From Chryseobacterium sp. FP211-J200 (lineage in GTDB: Bacteria; Bacteroidota; Bacteroidia; Flavobacteriales; Weeksellaceae), in the NCBI RefSeq assembly GCF_001643375.1, contig NZ_LSHB01000012.1:1-64000 (forward strand): a stretch of 64,000 nt of DNA, read 5' to 3'. Position 1 is the first letter of the stretch. Each line of letters starts with the position of its first letter. Below are positions 43,304 through 51,635 of the stretch, one piece after another. Position numbers and translations under genes: made by a program. The notes under the pieces were generated by a model, which made no database searches, was not told the origin of the DNA, and saw only the letters and a list, made by a program, of their open reading frames with translations.

Positions 43304-44368
43304 TTAATTTCCAAATGCTAAAATTACAGCACCTGTTACCATTAGATTTATTAATGCCAAAGGAATCAAAGTTTTCCATCCAAGGTGCATCAATTGGTCA
43401 TATCTGAATCTCGGAAGTGTCCATCTGATCCACATAAAGATCAAGATTCCCGTGATTGTTTTGATCAAGAAAGCAACGATACTTAAGATTCCGGCTGCAT
43501 TTTCTCCCCAATGTTGAGTCACCCAGTCGATTCCAGGATAGTTGTAACCTCCGAAGAAAAGAACCACGATGAATGCATTTGAAATGAACATATTCACATA
43601 TTCACCAAACATGTACAATCCTAATTTCATTGATGAATATTCGGTAGAGTATCCAGTTACCAATTCAGATTCACATTCCGGTAGATCGAAAGGGTGACGG
43701 TTGGTCTCTGCCAAAGCTGCAACAAAAAATATTAAGAATGCTAATGGCTGATAAAGAATATTCCAGTTGATCCCGGAAATTGCAGGAATGAATCCCCAAA
43801 TTTTTCCAGTAGCTTGTGCTTCAGAAATCGCTTTCAAATCAAGACTTCCTGTCATCATAATGATAGAAAGAAGTGCCAATCCCATTGCCAACTCGTAAGA
43901 GATCATCTGTGAAGAAGCTCTGATCGCTCCTAACAATGAATATTTGTTATTGGAAGCCCAACCTCCAATCATAATTCCGTAAACACCGATTGAGGCCATT
44001 CCGATGATGAACAAAACGCCAACGTCTATATTAGCAACTTGAAGATCGTAAGAAACACCGCCGAAATTCAATGTTTTACCCCAAGGAATCACTGCGCCAG
44101 TGATCAATGAAATAAACATGACCAAAGAAGGTCCTAATATAAAAAGGAATTTCTCAGCGTGTTGTGGCGTAAAATCCTCTTTGAAGAAAAATTTACCACC
44201 ATCTGCCAACGGTTGCAACAATCCGAAAGGTCCCGATCTGTTTGGTCCAATCCTGTCCTGCATAATAGCGGCCACTTTTCTCTCCGCCCAAGTAGAGTAG
44301 GCAGCGACAGTAAGTGCCAGAAGGAATAGTGCAAGTACTAATATGATTTTAAAAGTCAGTAATTCCAT
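43304..44368 (-). CDS. nuoH: NADH-quinone oxidoreductase subunit H
   Basis: Membrane subunit forming the quinone cavity, 354 residues, eight helices. Signatures: AERKVAAIMQDRIGPNRSGPFGLLQPLADGGK (in pieces AERKVAAIMQDRIGPNR, LLQPLADGGKFFFKE), AETNRHPFDLPECESELV and RWTLPRFRYDQLMHLGWK. The conserved glutamates and arginines of the E-channel are present. 40 bases after nuoG. Confidence 0.95.
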   Translation of the reverse strand: MELLTFKIILVLALFLLALTVAAYSTWAERKVAAIMQDRIGPNRSGPFGLLQPLADGGKFFFKEDFTPQHAEKFLFILGPSLVMFISLITGAVIPWGKTLNFGGVSYDLQVANIDVGVLFIIGMASIGVYGIMIGGWASNNKYSLLGAIRASSQMISYELAMGLALLSIIMMTGSLDLKAISEAQATGKIWGFIPAISGINWNILYQPLAFLIFFVAALAETNRHPFDLPECESELVTGYSTEYSSMKLGLYMFGEYVNMFISNAFIVVLFFGGYNYPGIDWVTQHWGENAAGILSIVAFLIKTITGILIFMWIRWTLPRFRYDQLMHLGWKTLIPLALINLMVTGAVILAFGN

Positions 44369-44408
44369 ATCAATTTATTTGAGTTTTGATTCTTGAGAAT
44401 TCTCAATA

Positions 44409-45437
44409 TCAAATTGTCTCATTATCTAATTTTTCAATTTCTTTTTCGTCTGAAACACCAATTTCTTTGGCTTCAAAGTTTTCTAAAACATTGTAGCTGT
44501 CTGTTTTTTTCTCGTAATGGTTAAGAGAGATCACAGAATGTCTGTCGATATGTCTAGGTCCTTCGATGTTCCAAAGTGCAGTATCTTTTTTATGGAAACG
44601 ACACTCGTCACAGATCCATTCTTCAACTTCACCGTATTGGTCTTTTCTGGCAGTTACTCTTACTACTTCATCACCTTTCATCCAAACTACCGCTTTTCCA
44701 CTACATTTTGTACAAGTACAAGTTGCGTTGTAAGGTTTTGTGAACCAAACTCTGCTGGTGAATCTTGCAGTTCTATCCGTTAAAGCTCCAACTGGACAAA
44801 CATCGATCACGTTTCCGATGAAATCATTGTCCAAAGCTTTGTTCAACATTGTAGATATCTCCGCGTGGTCACCTCTGTAAAGGATTCCGTGTTCTCTTTT
44901 TTCCGTTAATTGATTCGCTGCCAATACACATCTTGCGCAAAGGATGCAACGGTTCATATTCAATTTGATGTTTGGACCGATGTCGTCTGCATCATAAGTA
45001 TTTCTTTCAAACTCAGTTCTGGTCTCAAGATTTCCGTGTTCATAACCAAGATCCTGAAGATGACATTCTCCCGCCTGATCACAAACCGGGCAATCCAAGG
45101 GGTGATTTACCAAAAGGAATTCGGTCACTGCTTTTCTACCTTCCTGTGCTTTTTCGGAACTAAGGTTTTTCACTTCCATTCCGTCCATTACGCCAGTTCT
45201 GCAACTTGCGACTAACTTCGGCATTGGTCTCGGGTCTGCTTCGGAACCTTTGGAAACTTCTACCAGACACGTTCTGCATCGTCCTCCGCTGGTTTCCAGT
45301 TTGCTATAATAACACATAGCTGGCGGAACAGATTTCCCACCGATTTGTCTTGCAGCTTCCAAAATAGAAGTACCAGGCAAAACTTCAGTCGTCTGTCCGT
45401 CTATGGTAACTTTAAATTTTTTGACTTCTTCGCTCAT
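44409..45437 (-). CDS. nuoG: NADH-quinone oxidoreductase subunit G, short form
   Basis: 342 residues, far shorter than the roughly 700-900 of most NuoG. The N-terminal [2Fe-2S] N1b ligands are in CYYSKLETSGGRCRTC. The His-Cys3 N5 site is HPLDCPVCDQAGECH, and the N4 site is CILCARC...CPVGAL. A further CTCTKCS...CDEC set near 250-285 resembles the N7 cluster at the start of the molybdopterin-type domain. The protein then ends, so almost the whole molybdopterin-like domain is absent. This appears to be the lineage's normal reduced form, since the reading frame ends cleanly. A barrel-protein gene separates it from nuoF. Confidence 0.9.
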   Translation of the reverse strand: MSEEVKKFKVTIDGQTTEVLPGTSILEAARQIGGKSVPPAMCYYSKLETSGGRCRTCLVEVSKGSEADPRPMPKLVASCRTGVMDGMEVKNLSSEKAQEGRKAVTEFLLVNHPLDCPVCDQAGECHLQDLGYEHGNLETRTEFERNTYDADDIGPNIKLNMNRCILCARCVLAANQLTEKREHGILYRGDHAEISTMLNKALDNDFIGNVIDVCPVGALTDRTARFTSRVWFTKPYNATCTCTKCSGKAVVWMKGDEVVRVTARKDQYGEVEEWICDECRFHKKDTALWNIEGPRHIDRHSVISLNHYEKKTDSYNVLENFEAKEIGVSDEKEIEKLDNETI

Positions 45438-45538
45438 ATTTCAAGGTTTTAGATCTTCGGATTTTAGATTTTGATGAAATCTTGTCCTAGATCTTTTGTC
45501 AATTCTATTTATTTTTAAAATATAACTTCGTGTATATT
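45438..45538. repeat. TTTTAGAT-word spacer between nuoG and the barrel gene
   Basis: 101 bases with GGTTTTAGATCTTCGG, ATTTTAGATTTTGATG and CTAGATCTTTTG as near-repeated words. No clear promoter box for nuoG is present, so nuoG probably depends on upstream transcription. Confidence 0.45.
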
Positions 45539-46423
45539 TTATTTCTTTAATTTTCTATTAAAAACGTATCCAACGCCAAAATTAACTTGGTAGAATACGA
45601 AGTCCTGACTGGCTTTATCAGGTTTATTGTTAAGAGTAGTTTTGATATCCGGCATATTGATGTAGCCAAATTTTCCTTCTACTCTTGCCATAATGTGATC
45701 CCAGAAAACAAAATTGATACTCGATCTTGCATCCAATCCGAATCCTGCGACGTGGTATCTATCACTTCTCTCGTTTCCGAATAATTTTACATTACTCTTT
45801 GGAAAAAGAACGCCTGCGCCACCGCCGTAAGCCCAGAACATATCAAAGTTCTTTTTGCTTGACAGATTTTTATATTTTTCAAGACCTACATTCACATAAT
45901 TCAGTCCGTCTGTATGCTCAAAGGTAAGGAATTGCTCATCAGCCAAATTAACCTGACCATTCTGAACCATTGCTGCATATGTTGGATCTGAGATATTTCC
46001 TCTGAAATTAGCAATTTGATTCTGATCCATCACATACTTCATATGATCCTGAGAAACAACAAGTGCTACATTATCTTTCAAGAAATAAGCAAACCTAAAA
46101 TTAAACTGAGGAATAGATAGTCTAGTTGGATCTATATATGCCATACTTAATTCTGATGGTCTGTCGTGAGCTTCAACATTGTTCAATGTGAAGTCATAAC
46201 CATTCCCTTTGAAACGAATATCAGACTTACTAAATCCCGCTCTGTTCCAACCCCAAAAAATGAACATTGTTCCCTTTTTGAAACTCTTCTTTTTATTAAT
46301 TTGAGGTAGTTCAAAAGAATCAAAATAACGACAAATTTGAGTTGTATCTTTTCCTAAACTTTGTCCAAAAACAAAATTCAGCCCAACAAAAAATACAAAA
46401 ACTAATTCAAAGAACTTCTTCAT
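45539..46423 (-). CDS. Outer-membrane beta-barrel protein inside the nuo operon
   Basis: 294 residues, no known complex I role. Signal peptide (FFELVFVFFVGLNFVFGQ), then alternating strands: FIFWGWNRAGFSKSDI, FNFRFAYFLKDNVALVVSQDHMKYVM, FGLDARSSINFVFWDHIMARVEGKFGYI and a terminal FYQVNFGVGYVFNRKLKK. The closing aromatic strand fits a barrel of roughly 10-12 strands. It lies 18 bases after nuoF and 101 before nuoG, so it is co-transcribed with complex I. Role unknown. Confidence 0.78.
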   Translation of the reverse strand: MKKFFELVFVFFVGLNFVFGQSLGKDTTQICRYFDSFELPQINKKKSFKKGTMFIFWGWNRAGFSKSDIRFKGNGYDFTLNNVEAHDRPSELSMAYIDPTRLSIPQFNFRFAYFLKDNVALVVSQDHMKYVMDQNQIANFRGNISDPTYAAMVQNGQVNLADEQFLTFEHTDGLNYVNVGLEKYKNLSSKKNFDMFWAYGGGAGVLFPKSNVKLFGNERSDRYHVAGFGLDARSSINFVFWDHIMARVEGKFGYINMPDIKTTLNNKPDKASQDFVFYQVNFGVGYVFNRKLKK

Positions 46424-46441
46424 TATAATATCTTCTACTTC

Positions 46442-47794
46442 TTATTTGGCAACTGCAGGGATTGGGTCTGCATAATTTGCTAAACCGTAATTTTGAGTCT
46501 GACTTAGTTCTGGATTGTTCACGTGCCATTCAAACTCATCTCTGAAGTGTCTGATAGCAGCAGCAACCGGCCAGGCAGCAGCATCTCCCAAAGGACAAAT
46601 GGTATTACCTTCGATTTTTCTCTGGATGTCCCAAAGCAAATCAATGTCTGCCATTTTACCTTCTCCTTTTTCTATTTTTTTCAAGATTTTGTACATCCAA
46701 CCCGTTCCTTCACGGCAAGGCGTACATTGTCCACAACTTTCGTGGTTGTAGAATCTTGCTAATGTCATCGTATGATTTACCACACATTGGTCTTCGTCCA
46801 AAACGATAAATCCGCCTGAACCCATCATTGTTCCGGTCGCAAAACCACCGTCAGCAAGGGATTCGTAATTCATATATCTTGGTTCACCATTGATTGTTTT
46901 CAATAATAAGTTTGCAGGAACGATTGGAACAGAACTTCCACCAGGAATACAGGCTTTCAGTTTTTTACCATGCGGGATCCCACCACAATATTCATCAGAA
47001 TAAATAAATTCCTCAACGGTGATGGTCATATCAATTTCGTAAACGCCTGGTTTGTTGATGTTTCCACAAGCTGAAATCAATTTGGTTCCTGTTGACCTTC
47101 CAACGCCAATTTTAGCGTATTCAGCGCCAGTAATATCGATGATTGGAACAACTGCAGCAATGGTTTCAACATTGTTCACCACAGTTGGTCTTTCCCAAAG
47201 TCCTTTGATAGCTGGGAAAGGTGGTTTCAATCTTGGGTTTCCTCTTTTACCTTCAAGAGATTCGAGTAGGGCAGTTTCTTCTCCACAAATGTAGGCTCCG
47301 GCTCCTCTTTGAACATAGATTTCACAATCAAAACCAGTTCCTAAGATATTTTTTCCAAGAAATCCGGCAGCTTTCGCTTCTTCAATCGCTTCTTCCAAAA
47401 TATCAGGAATCCAGGAATATTCTCCTCTGATGTAGATGTACGAAACATTGGAACCCAGAACGAAAGACGAAATCAACATTCCTTCAATTAATAAATGAGG
47501 AAGAAACTCCATCAAATATCTGTCTTTGAAAGTTCCTGGTTCAGACTCGTCGGCGTTGACAACCAAGTGTCTTGGAACGCCTTCCGGTTTTGCAAGGAAA
47601 CTCCACTTCATTCCAGTAGGAAAACCAGCACCACCACGACCACGAAGTCCGGAAGTTTTAACTTCTTCAAGAACTGCATCGGTAGTCATTTTCAGAGCTT
47701 TCTCTGCTGCTTCGTAACCACCGTGTTTACGGTAAGTTTCGAAATAGCGGATTCCCTCAATATGTGCGTTTTTAAGTAAAAGTTTTTTACTCAT
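46442..47794 (-). CDS. nuoF: NADH-quinone oxidoreductase subunit F
   Basis: NADH-binding subunit with FMN and cluster N3, 450 residues. NADH/FMN site: GLRGRGGAGFPTGMKWSF at about 50-67 and GAGAYICGEETALLESLEG near 175. N3 ligands: ESCGQCTPCREG near 353 and NTICPLGDAAAWPV near 396. The C-terminal extension is short. Confidence 0.96.
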   Translation of the reverse strand: MSKKLLLKNAHIEGIRYFETYRKHGGYEAAEKALKMTTDAVLEEVKTSGLRGRGGAGFPTGMKWSFLAKPEGVPRHLVVNADESEPGTFKDRYLMEFLPHLLIEGMLISSFVLGSNVSYIYIRGEYSWIPDILEEAIEEAKAAGFLGKNILGTGFDCEIYVQRGAGAYICGEETALLESLEGKRGNPRLKPPFPAIKGLWERPTVVNNVETIAAVVPIIDITGAEYAKIGVGRSTGTKLISACGNINKPGVYEIDMTITVEEFIYSDEYCGGIPHGKKLKACIPGGSSVPIVPANLLLKTINGEPRYMNYESLADGGFATGTMMGSGGFIVLDEDQCVVNHTMTLARFYNHESCGQCTPCREGTGWMYKILKKIEKGEGKMADIDLLWDIQRKIEGNTICPLGDAAAWPVAAAIRHFRDEFEWHVNNPELSQTQNYGLANYADPIPAVAK

Positions 47795-47857
47795 TATTTA
47801 TAAGCTTATAGCAATTGGCTTTTGGCTTTTTGCTTAATTATTTGTTTAAATTAATTC
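47795..47857. repeat. Spacer with TATAAGCTTATA palindrome and GGCTTTTGGC words
   Basis: Between nuoE and nuoF: a 12-base palindrome TATAAGCTTATA (47799-47810), then AGCAATTGGCTTTTGGC and TTTTTGCTT, the same word family as the spacer at 10857-10910. Confidence 0.5.
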
Positions 47858-48367
47858 TTAACCTAAATCGATGGCGCCTTGTCTGCAAAGGTCAATTATT
47901 TCGTCAACTTTTTCGATGGTCAAATGCTCGTGGTAGAATTTCCCCAACTGCATCATCGGTGCATAACCGCAAGCGCCAAGACATTCTCCAGGTTTTAAAG
48001 TGAAGAGTCCGTCTGCTGTAGTTTCGCCGTCTTTAATATTTAATTTTGTTCTGATGTGGTCGAGGATATTATCACTTCCATTCAGCATACAAGGACCGGT
48101 TCTGCAAACTTCCAAAACATATTTCCCAACCGGCTTCATATTGAACATTGTATAAAAAGTCGCAACTTCATATACTTCAATCGGCGTGATGCTCAATAAT
48201 TCTGCAACATAATCCATCACTGGAACAGCCAGCCAGCCATCAAATTCTTTCTGTGCAATGTGCAAGACAGGAATCAATGCAGATTTTTGTCTGCCTTCTG
48301 GATATCTCGCCATAATTTTATGAACCTGCGCTAAGCTTTCAGGTTTAAAAGCAATTGTTTCGCTCAT
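47858..48367 (-). CDS. nuoE: NADH-quinone oxidoreductase subunit E
   Basis: Thioredoxin-like [2Fe-2S] subunit (N1a), 169 residues. Cluster ligands lie in VCRTGPCMLNG and GECLGACGYAPMM, the normal C-x4-C and C-x3-C pairs. The start follows a 100-base spacer containing a GTAC-type hairpin. Confidence 0.95.
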   Translation of the reverse strand: MSETIAFKPESLAQVHKIMARYPEGRQKSALIPVLHIAQKEFDGWLAVPVMDYVAELLSITPIEVYEVATFYTMFNMKPVGKYVLEVCRTGPCMLNGSDNILDHIRTKLNIKDGETTADGLFTLKPGECLGACGYAPMMQLGKFYHEHLTIEKVDEIIDLCRQGAIDLG

Positions 48368-48383
48368 CTTATTTATTGTATTA

Positions 48384-48398
48384 TTGTACGATGTACAA
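48384..48398. repeat. TTGTAC-GAT-GTACAA hairpin in the nuoD-nuoE spacer
   Basis: Perfect 6-base arms with a 3-base loop, followed by a partial repeat ATGTAC and, further along, ACTTTTTACAATGATAC. It lies in the 100-base gap between nuoD and nuoE, where no gene is present. Confidence 0.5.
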
Positions 48399-48467
48399 TG
48401 TACTAATGATTTATTTTGGTCACTGTAAATTCGTTAATACTTTTTACAATGATACTTTTTTACAATT

Positions 48468-49691
48468 TTATGCGTCTAATTCTCCCGCAATGATATTCAT
48501 ACTACACATCGTTACGATTGCATCAGATATTACTGCGCCGGTAATCATTTCCGGATATGCTTGGTAATAAATGAAACAAGGTCTTCTGAAGTGCAATCTG
48601 TAAGGCGTTCTTCCGCCATCGCTCACAAGATAGAATCCTAATTCTCCATTTCCACCTTCTACAGCGTGGTAAACTTCACCTTTAGGAACATCTGTTTCTC
48701 CCATTACAATTTTGAAATGGTAAATCAAAGCTTCCATTTTGTTGTAAACATCCGCCTTTTCAGGAAGATAGAAATCCGGAACATCCGCGTGGAATGGTCC
48801 TTCTGGAAGGTTGTCGTAAGCTTGGTTGATGATTTTCAAAGATTCCCAAATCTCCTGCTGACGAACCATAAAACGGTCGTAAGTATCGCCCGCAGTTCCA
48901 ACCGGAATGATGAAATCGAAATCCTCGTAAGAAGAATAAGGTTGTGAAACTCTTACGTCATAATCAACGCCAGCTGCACGAAGGTTTGGACCAGTAAAAC
49001 CGTAGCTCAAAGCTCTTTCTGCTGAGATTGCGCCTGCGCCAATGGTTCTGTCCATAAAGATTCTGTTTCTTTCTAACAATTGACCGAATTCTGCAAATCT
49101 TGCAGGGAAAGTTTTCAGGAAGTCTTTCAACAACTCGTGGAACTTCGGTGTGAAATCTCTTTCGAAACCGCCGATTCTTCCCATATTGGTTGTCATCCTT
49201 GCACCGCAAATCTGCTCGTACATATCGTAGATACGTTCTCTTTCGATGAACATATAAGTCAGTCCTGTAATTGCTCCGGCATCCATTCCTGTTACACCAT
49301 TACAAATCAAATGGTCACCAATTCTCGCCAACTCCATCAAAATCACACGCATATAATCTACACGTTTTGGAACTGTGATTTCAAGCAACTTCTCGACTGT
49401 CATATGCCAACCCAAATTGTTGATTGGGGCAGAGCAGTAGTTCATTCTATCGGTAAGCGTCGTGATTTGTGCAAAGTTTCTTCTCTCAGAGATTTTTTCA
49501 AATGCTCTGTGGATATAACCTACAGTTTGCTCAGCGTGAAGAATCCTTTCTCCGTCCATCGTAAGAACGTTCTGGAAAATCCCGTGAGTTGCAGGGTGCG
49601 TAGGACCAAGATTCAGGGTGTATAATTGCCCGTCGATTTGTTCTTTGCTGTCGTATTGGTTAAGTATATTAGATAATGAGTTATCTTTCAT
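48468..49691 (-). CDS. nuoD: NADH-quinone oxidoreductase subunit D
   Basis: 49-kDa-type subunit forming the quinone site, 407 residues. Signature LGPTHPATHGIFQNVLTMDGE at about 28 and TQITTLTDRMNYCSAPINN near 98. Derived from a [NiFe]-hydrogenase large subunit but without metal-binding cysteines. Separate from nuoC, not fused as in E. coli. Confidence 0.95.
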   Translation of the reverse strand: MKDNSLSNILNQYDSKEQIDGQLYTLNLGPTHPATHGIFQNVLTMDGERILHAEQTVGYIHRAFEKISERRNFAQITTLTDRMNYCSAPINNLGWHMTVEKLLEITVPKRVDYMRVILMELARIGDHLICNGVTGMDAGAITGLTYMFIERERIYDMYEQICGARMTTNMGRIGGFERDFTPKFHELLKDFLKTFPARFAEFGQLLERNRIFMDRTIGAGAISAERALSYGFTGPNLRAAGVDYDVRVSQPYSSYEDFDFIIPVGTAGDTYDRFMVRQQEIWESLKIINQAYDNLPEGPFHADVPDFYLPEKADVYNKMEALIYHFKIVMGETDVPKGEVYHAVEGGNGELGFYLVSDGGRTPYRLHFRRPCFIYYQAYPEMITGAVISDAIVTMCSMNIIAGELDA

Positions 49692-49766
49692 ATTCTTTAT
49701 AATTGATAATTGATAGGTGATAATCGATAATCATTTATCTATCATCATTTATCATTTATATTAATT
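49692..49766. repeat. GATAATTGATAGGTGATAA-word spacer in the nuo operon
   Basis: 75-base nuoC-nuoD spacer made of GATAAT, TGATAGGTGATAA, TCATTTATCTATCATC and ATTTATCATTTATA words that can fold back on themselves. Same family as 20285-20350. Confidence 0.6.
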
Positions 49767-50261
49767 TTATCTTCCGAACATACTATCGTTCTTGTCTGTT
49801 CTGGTTCCATCTTCCAAGCGATATTCTTTCAGCATTGGATGGTAACCCAGGTCTTCCATATTAAGGATTGCTCTCAAGTCCGGATGTCCTTTGAATTTGA
49901 TTCCATAAAAATCAAAAGTCTCTCTTTCCATCCAATTGGCACCAGCAAATAATTCCGTCAAAGAATCAACTTCTACATTTTCTCTCGTCATAAAAACTTT
50001 GAGACGTATTCTGAAATTGGTCATCATATTATGCAAGTGATAAATGACGCCGATTTCCTTCTCAGGTGTTTCAGGATAATGAATCCCGCAAACGTCTGTC
50101 AAAAAATTAATTTCTAAACTTGAATCTTTCAAATAATGAATCACCTTTTTGATATCGTCTTTCTTTATTTCAACAGTCAGCATCCCGTAAGGCTCTGAAC
50201 TTGAAATCACAGACTCAGGAAATTCTCTCGTGATAGCTTCTAATACAAATTCGTTCGTCAT
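49767..50261 (-). CDS. nuoC: NADH-quinone oxidoreductase subunit C
   Basis: 30-kDa-type peripheral subunit, 164 residues, with no cluster. Signatures: LTDVCGIHYPETPEKEIGVIYHLHN (in part) and FAGANWMERETFDFYGIKFKGHPDLRAILNMEDL (in part WMERETFDFYGIKF). A clear match by motif. 6 bases after nuoB, so it is coupled. Confidence 0.94.
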   Translation of the reverse strand: MTNEFVLEAITREFPESVISSSEPYGMLTVEIKKDDIKKVIHYLKDSSLEINFLTDVCGIHYPETPEKEIGVIYHLHNMMTNFRIRLKVFMTRENVEVDSLTELFAGANWMERETFDFYGIKFKGHPDLRAILNMEDLGYHPMLKEYRLEDGTRTDKNDSMFGR

Positions 50262-50267
50262 TATTTC

Positions 50268-50828
50268 TTAGTTGTCGATATTGTATGAATCTAACAAATG
50301 CTGATATTCTGGCATATCTCTTCTTCTGATGCTTTCGCTTTCTGCCAAAGCTTGCACTTGCATTACACCTTCGATGATTTGTTCCGGTCTCGGAGGACAT
50401 CCTGGAACGTACACGTCAACAGGAATAATTTTGTCAATCCCCTGAAGAACCGAATAAGTATCAAAAATACCACCGCTGGAAGCACAAGCACCAACAGCAA
50501 CTACCCATTTTGGCTCAGCCATCTGGGTGTAAACTTCTTTCAAAACGGGTCCTAATTTTTTAGAAATAGTTCCGCAAACCATCAACATATCTGCCTGTCT
50601 TGGAGAAAAGGAGTTTCTTTCCATTCCAAATCTTGACGCATCATATGTTGGATTCAATGTCGCCATAAATTCGATTCCACAACAAGAAGTAGCAAAAGGT
50701 AGAGGCCAAAGTGAAAACTTTCTTGCCATCCCAATCACACTGCTCAATTGTGTTGCGAAAAATCCTTCTCCTTCAAATCCTGGAGGAGCGGGCGCATCTG
50801 TTTTTATTACTGGTTTATTATCTGACAT
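50268..50828 (-). CDS. nuoB: NADH-quinone oxidoreductase subunit B
   Basis: Carries terminal cluster N2, which reduces quinone; 186 residues. Ligands: the tandem pair in [16 protein letters not shown] near 45, Cys in [10 protein letters not shown] near 111 and Cys in [13 protein letters not shown] near 142. An N-terminal Pro-rich stretch of about 20 residues precedes the core. 68 bases after nuoA. Confidence 0.96.
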   Translation of the reverse strand: MSDNKPVIKTDAPAPPGFEGEGFFATQLSSVIGMARKFSLWPLPFATSCCGIEFMATLNPTYDASRFGMERNSFSPRQADMLMVCGTISKKLGPVLKEVYTQMAEPKWVVAVGACASSGGIFDTYSVLQGIDKIIPVDVYVPGCPPRPEQIIEGVMQVQALAESESIRRRDMPEYQHLLDSYNIDN

Positions 50829-50896
50829 TTTTTCTAGATTTTAAATTTTAGACTTTAATTGATTCAATTTTAAATCCAAAACGTAATTAAATTAAT
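50829..50896. repeat. TAGATTTTAAATTTTAGAC-word spacer
   Basis: nuoA-nuoB spacer with CTAGATTTTAAATTTTAGAC and ATTGATTCAATTTTAAATCC, an AT-rich palindrome-like run of the TAGAT family. Confidence 0.45.
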
Positions 50897-51268
50897 TTAT
50901 TTGTCCCAATCCAAAGCACCTCTTTTCCAGACGTAGAAAAAAGCGACAAAGAAAATAGCAACAAACGTAAGTACGGCTACAAAGCCTTCCATTCCAAACT
51001 CTCTAAAGTTCACCGCGTACGGGTAGAAGAATACAATCTCGATATCGAACAATACGAACAAAACTGCAGTCAGGAAATATTTGATGGAGAATGGTGTTCT
51101 AGCGTTACCTTCACTCGGAATACCACATTCCCAGGCTTGGTTTTTTACAGAATTCCCTTTCTTCTGCTGAGGACCCAAGAAATGAGCACCTAACAAAGAA
51201 ATAGCTACGAATCCAAGACCGACTGCGGCCTGAATTAGTATCGGGATATAATTTTCGGGTAAATTCAT
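50897..51268 (-). CDS. nuoA: NADH-quinone oxidoreductase subunit A
   Basis: First gene of the 14-gene complex I operon. 123 residues with three helices. The conserved WECGIPSEGNARTPFSIKYFL loop closes the quinone channel and precedes VLFDIEIVFFYPYAV. A TATTTTTG box at 51288-51295 precedes it. Confidence 0.95.
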   Translation of the reverse strand: MNLPENYIPILIQAAVGLGFVAISLLGAHFLGPQQKKGNSVKNQAWECGIPSEGNARTPFSIKYFLTAVLFVLFDIEIVFFYPYAVNFREFGMEGFVAVLTFVAIFFVAFFYVWKRGALDWDK

Positions 51269-51287
51269 AAGGTCAAATTTAACTATG

Positions 51288-51295
51288 CAAAAATA
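51288..51295 (-). promoter_or_regulatory. Putative -7 box for the nuo operon
   Basis: TATTTTTG on the minus strand, 20 bases before the nuoA ATG. The -33 TTG is not at the ideal distance. Confidence 0.55.
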
Positions 51296-51387
51296 CTAAA
51301 TAAAGATTTAATATAGTAAATTATCGGCCTTATGTAAACAAGAGAAAAGTCTGTTTTGGTAAATTTAGAACAGTTATAAATAAGGGT

Positions 51388-51573
51388 CTATTTGTCTTTT
51401 TTGCCCATATTCCTTAGGACGAGATAGGCAATGTAGGCAATGTAGAGAAACAATACGCTGGCAAACAGAATGTTGATGACCGCATCCAATCTGTCATCCT
51501 TAATAGGTTTGTAGAAATTGTAAGCCACAAAGAGGATTATCAGGCCAACGTAAATGTATAGTTGCTTTTTCAA
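51388..51573 (-). CDS. Small two-helix membrane protein
   Basis: 61 residues: helices YIYVGLIILFVAYNFY and AVINILFASVLFLYIAYIAYL, and a short basic tail NMGKKDK. Not recognised. It is 119 bases upstream of nuoA in the same direction, and the nuo promoter box lies between them. It may be a partner of the GNAT gene 62 bases upstream. Confidence 0.6.
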   Translation of the reverse strand: MKKQLYIYVGLIILFVAYNFYKPIKDDRLDAVINILFASVLFLYIAYIAYLVLRNMGKKDK

Positions 51574-51635
51574 TAGGAATCAATTTTTACAAGATTAAAA
51601 TGTTTATTCAAATTTATATTTTGTTAAACAATTGT

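Noticed and set aside
48963-49209. Small frames inside nuoD and other nuo genes
   Set aside because: All are shadows of well-supported complex I frames with no independent evidence.
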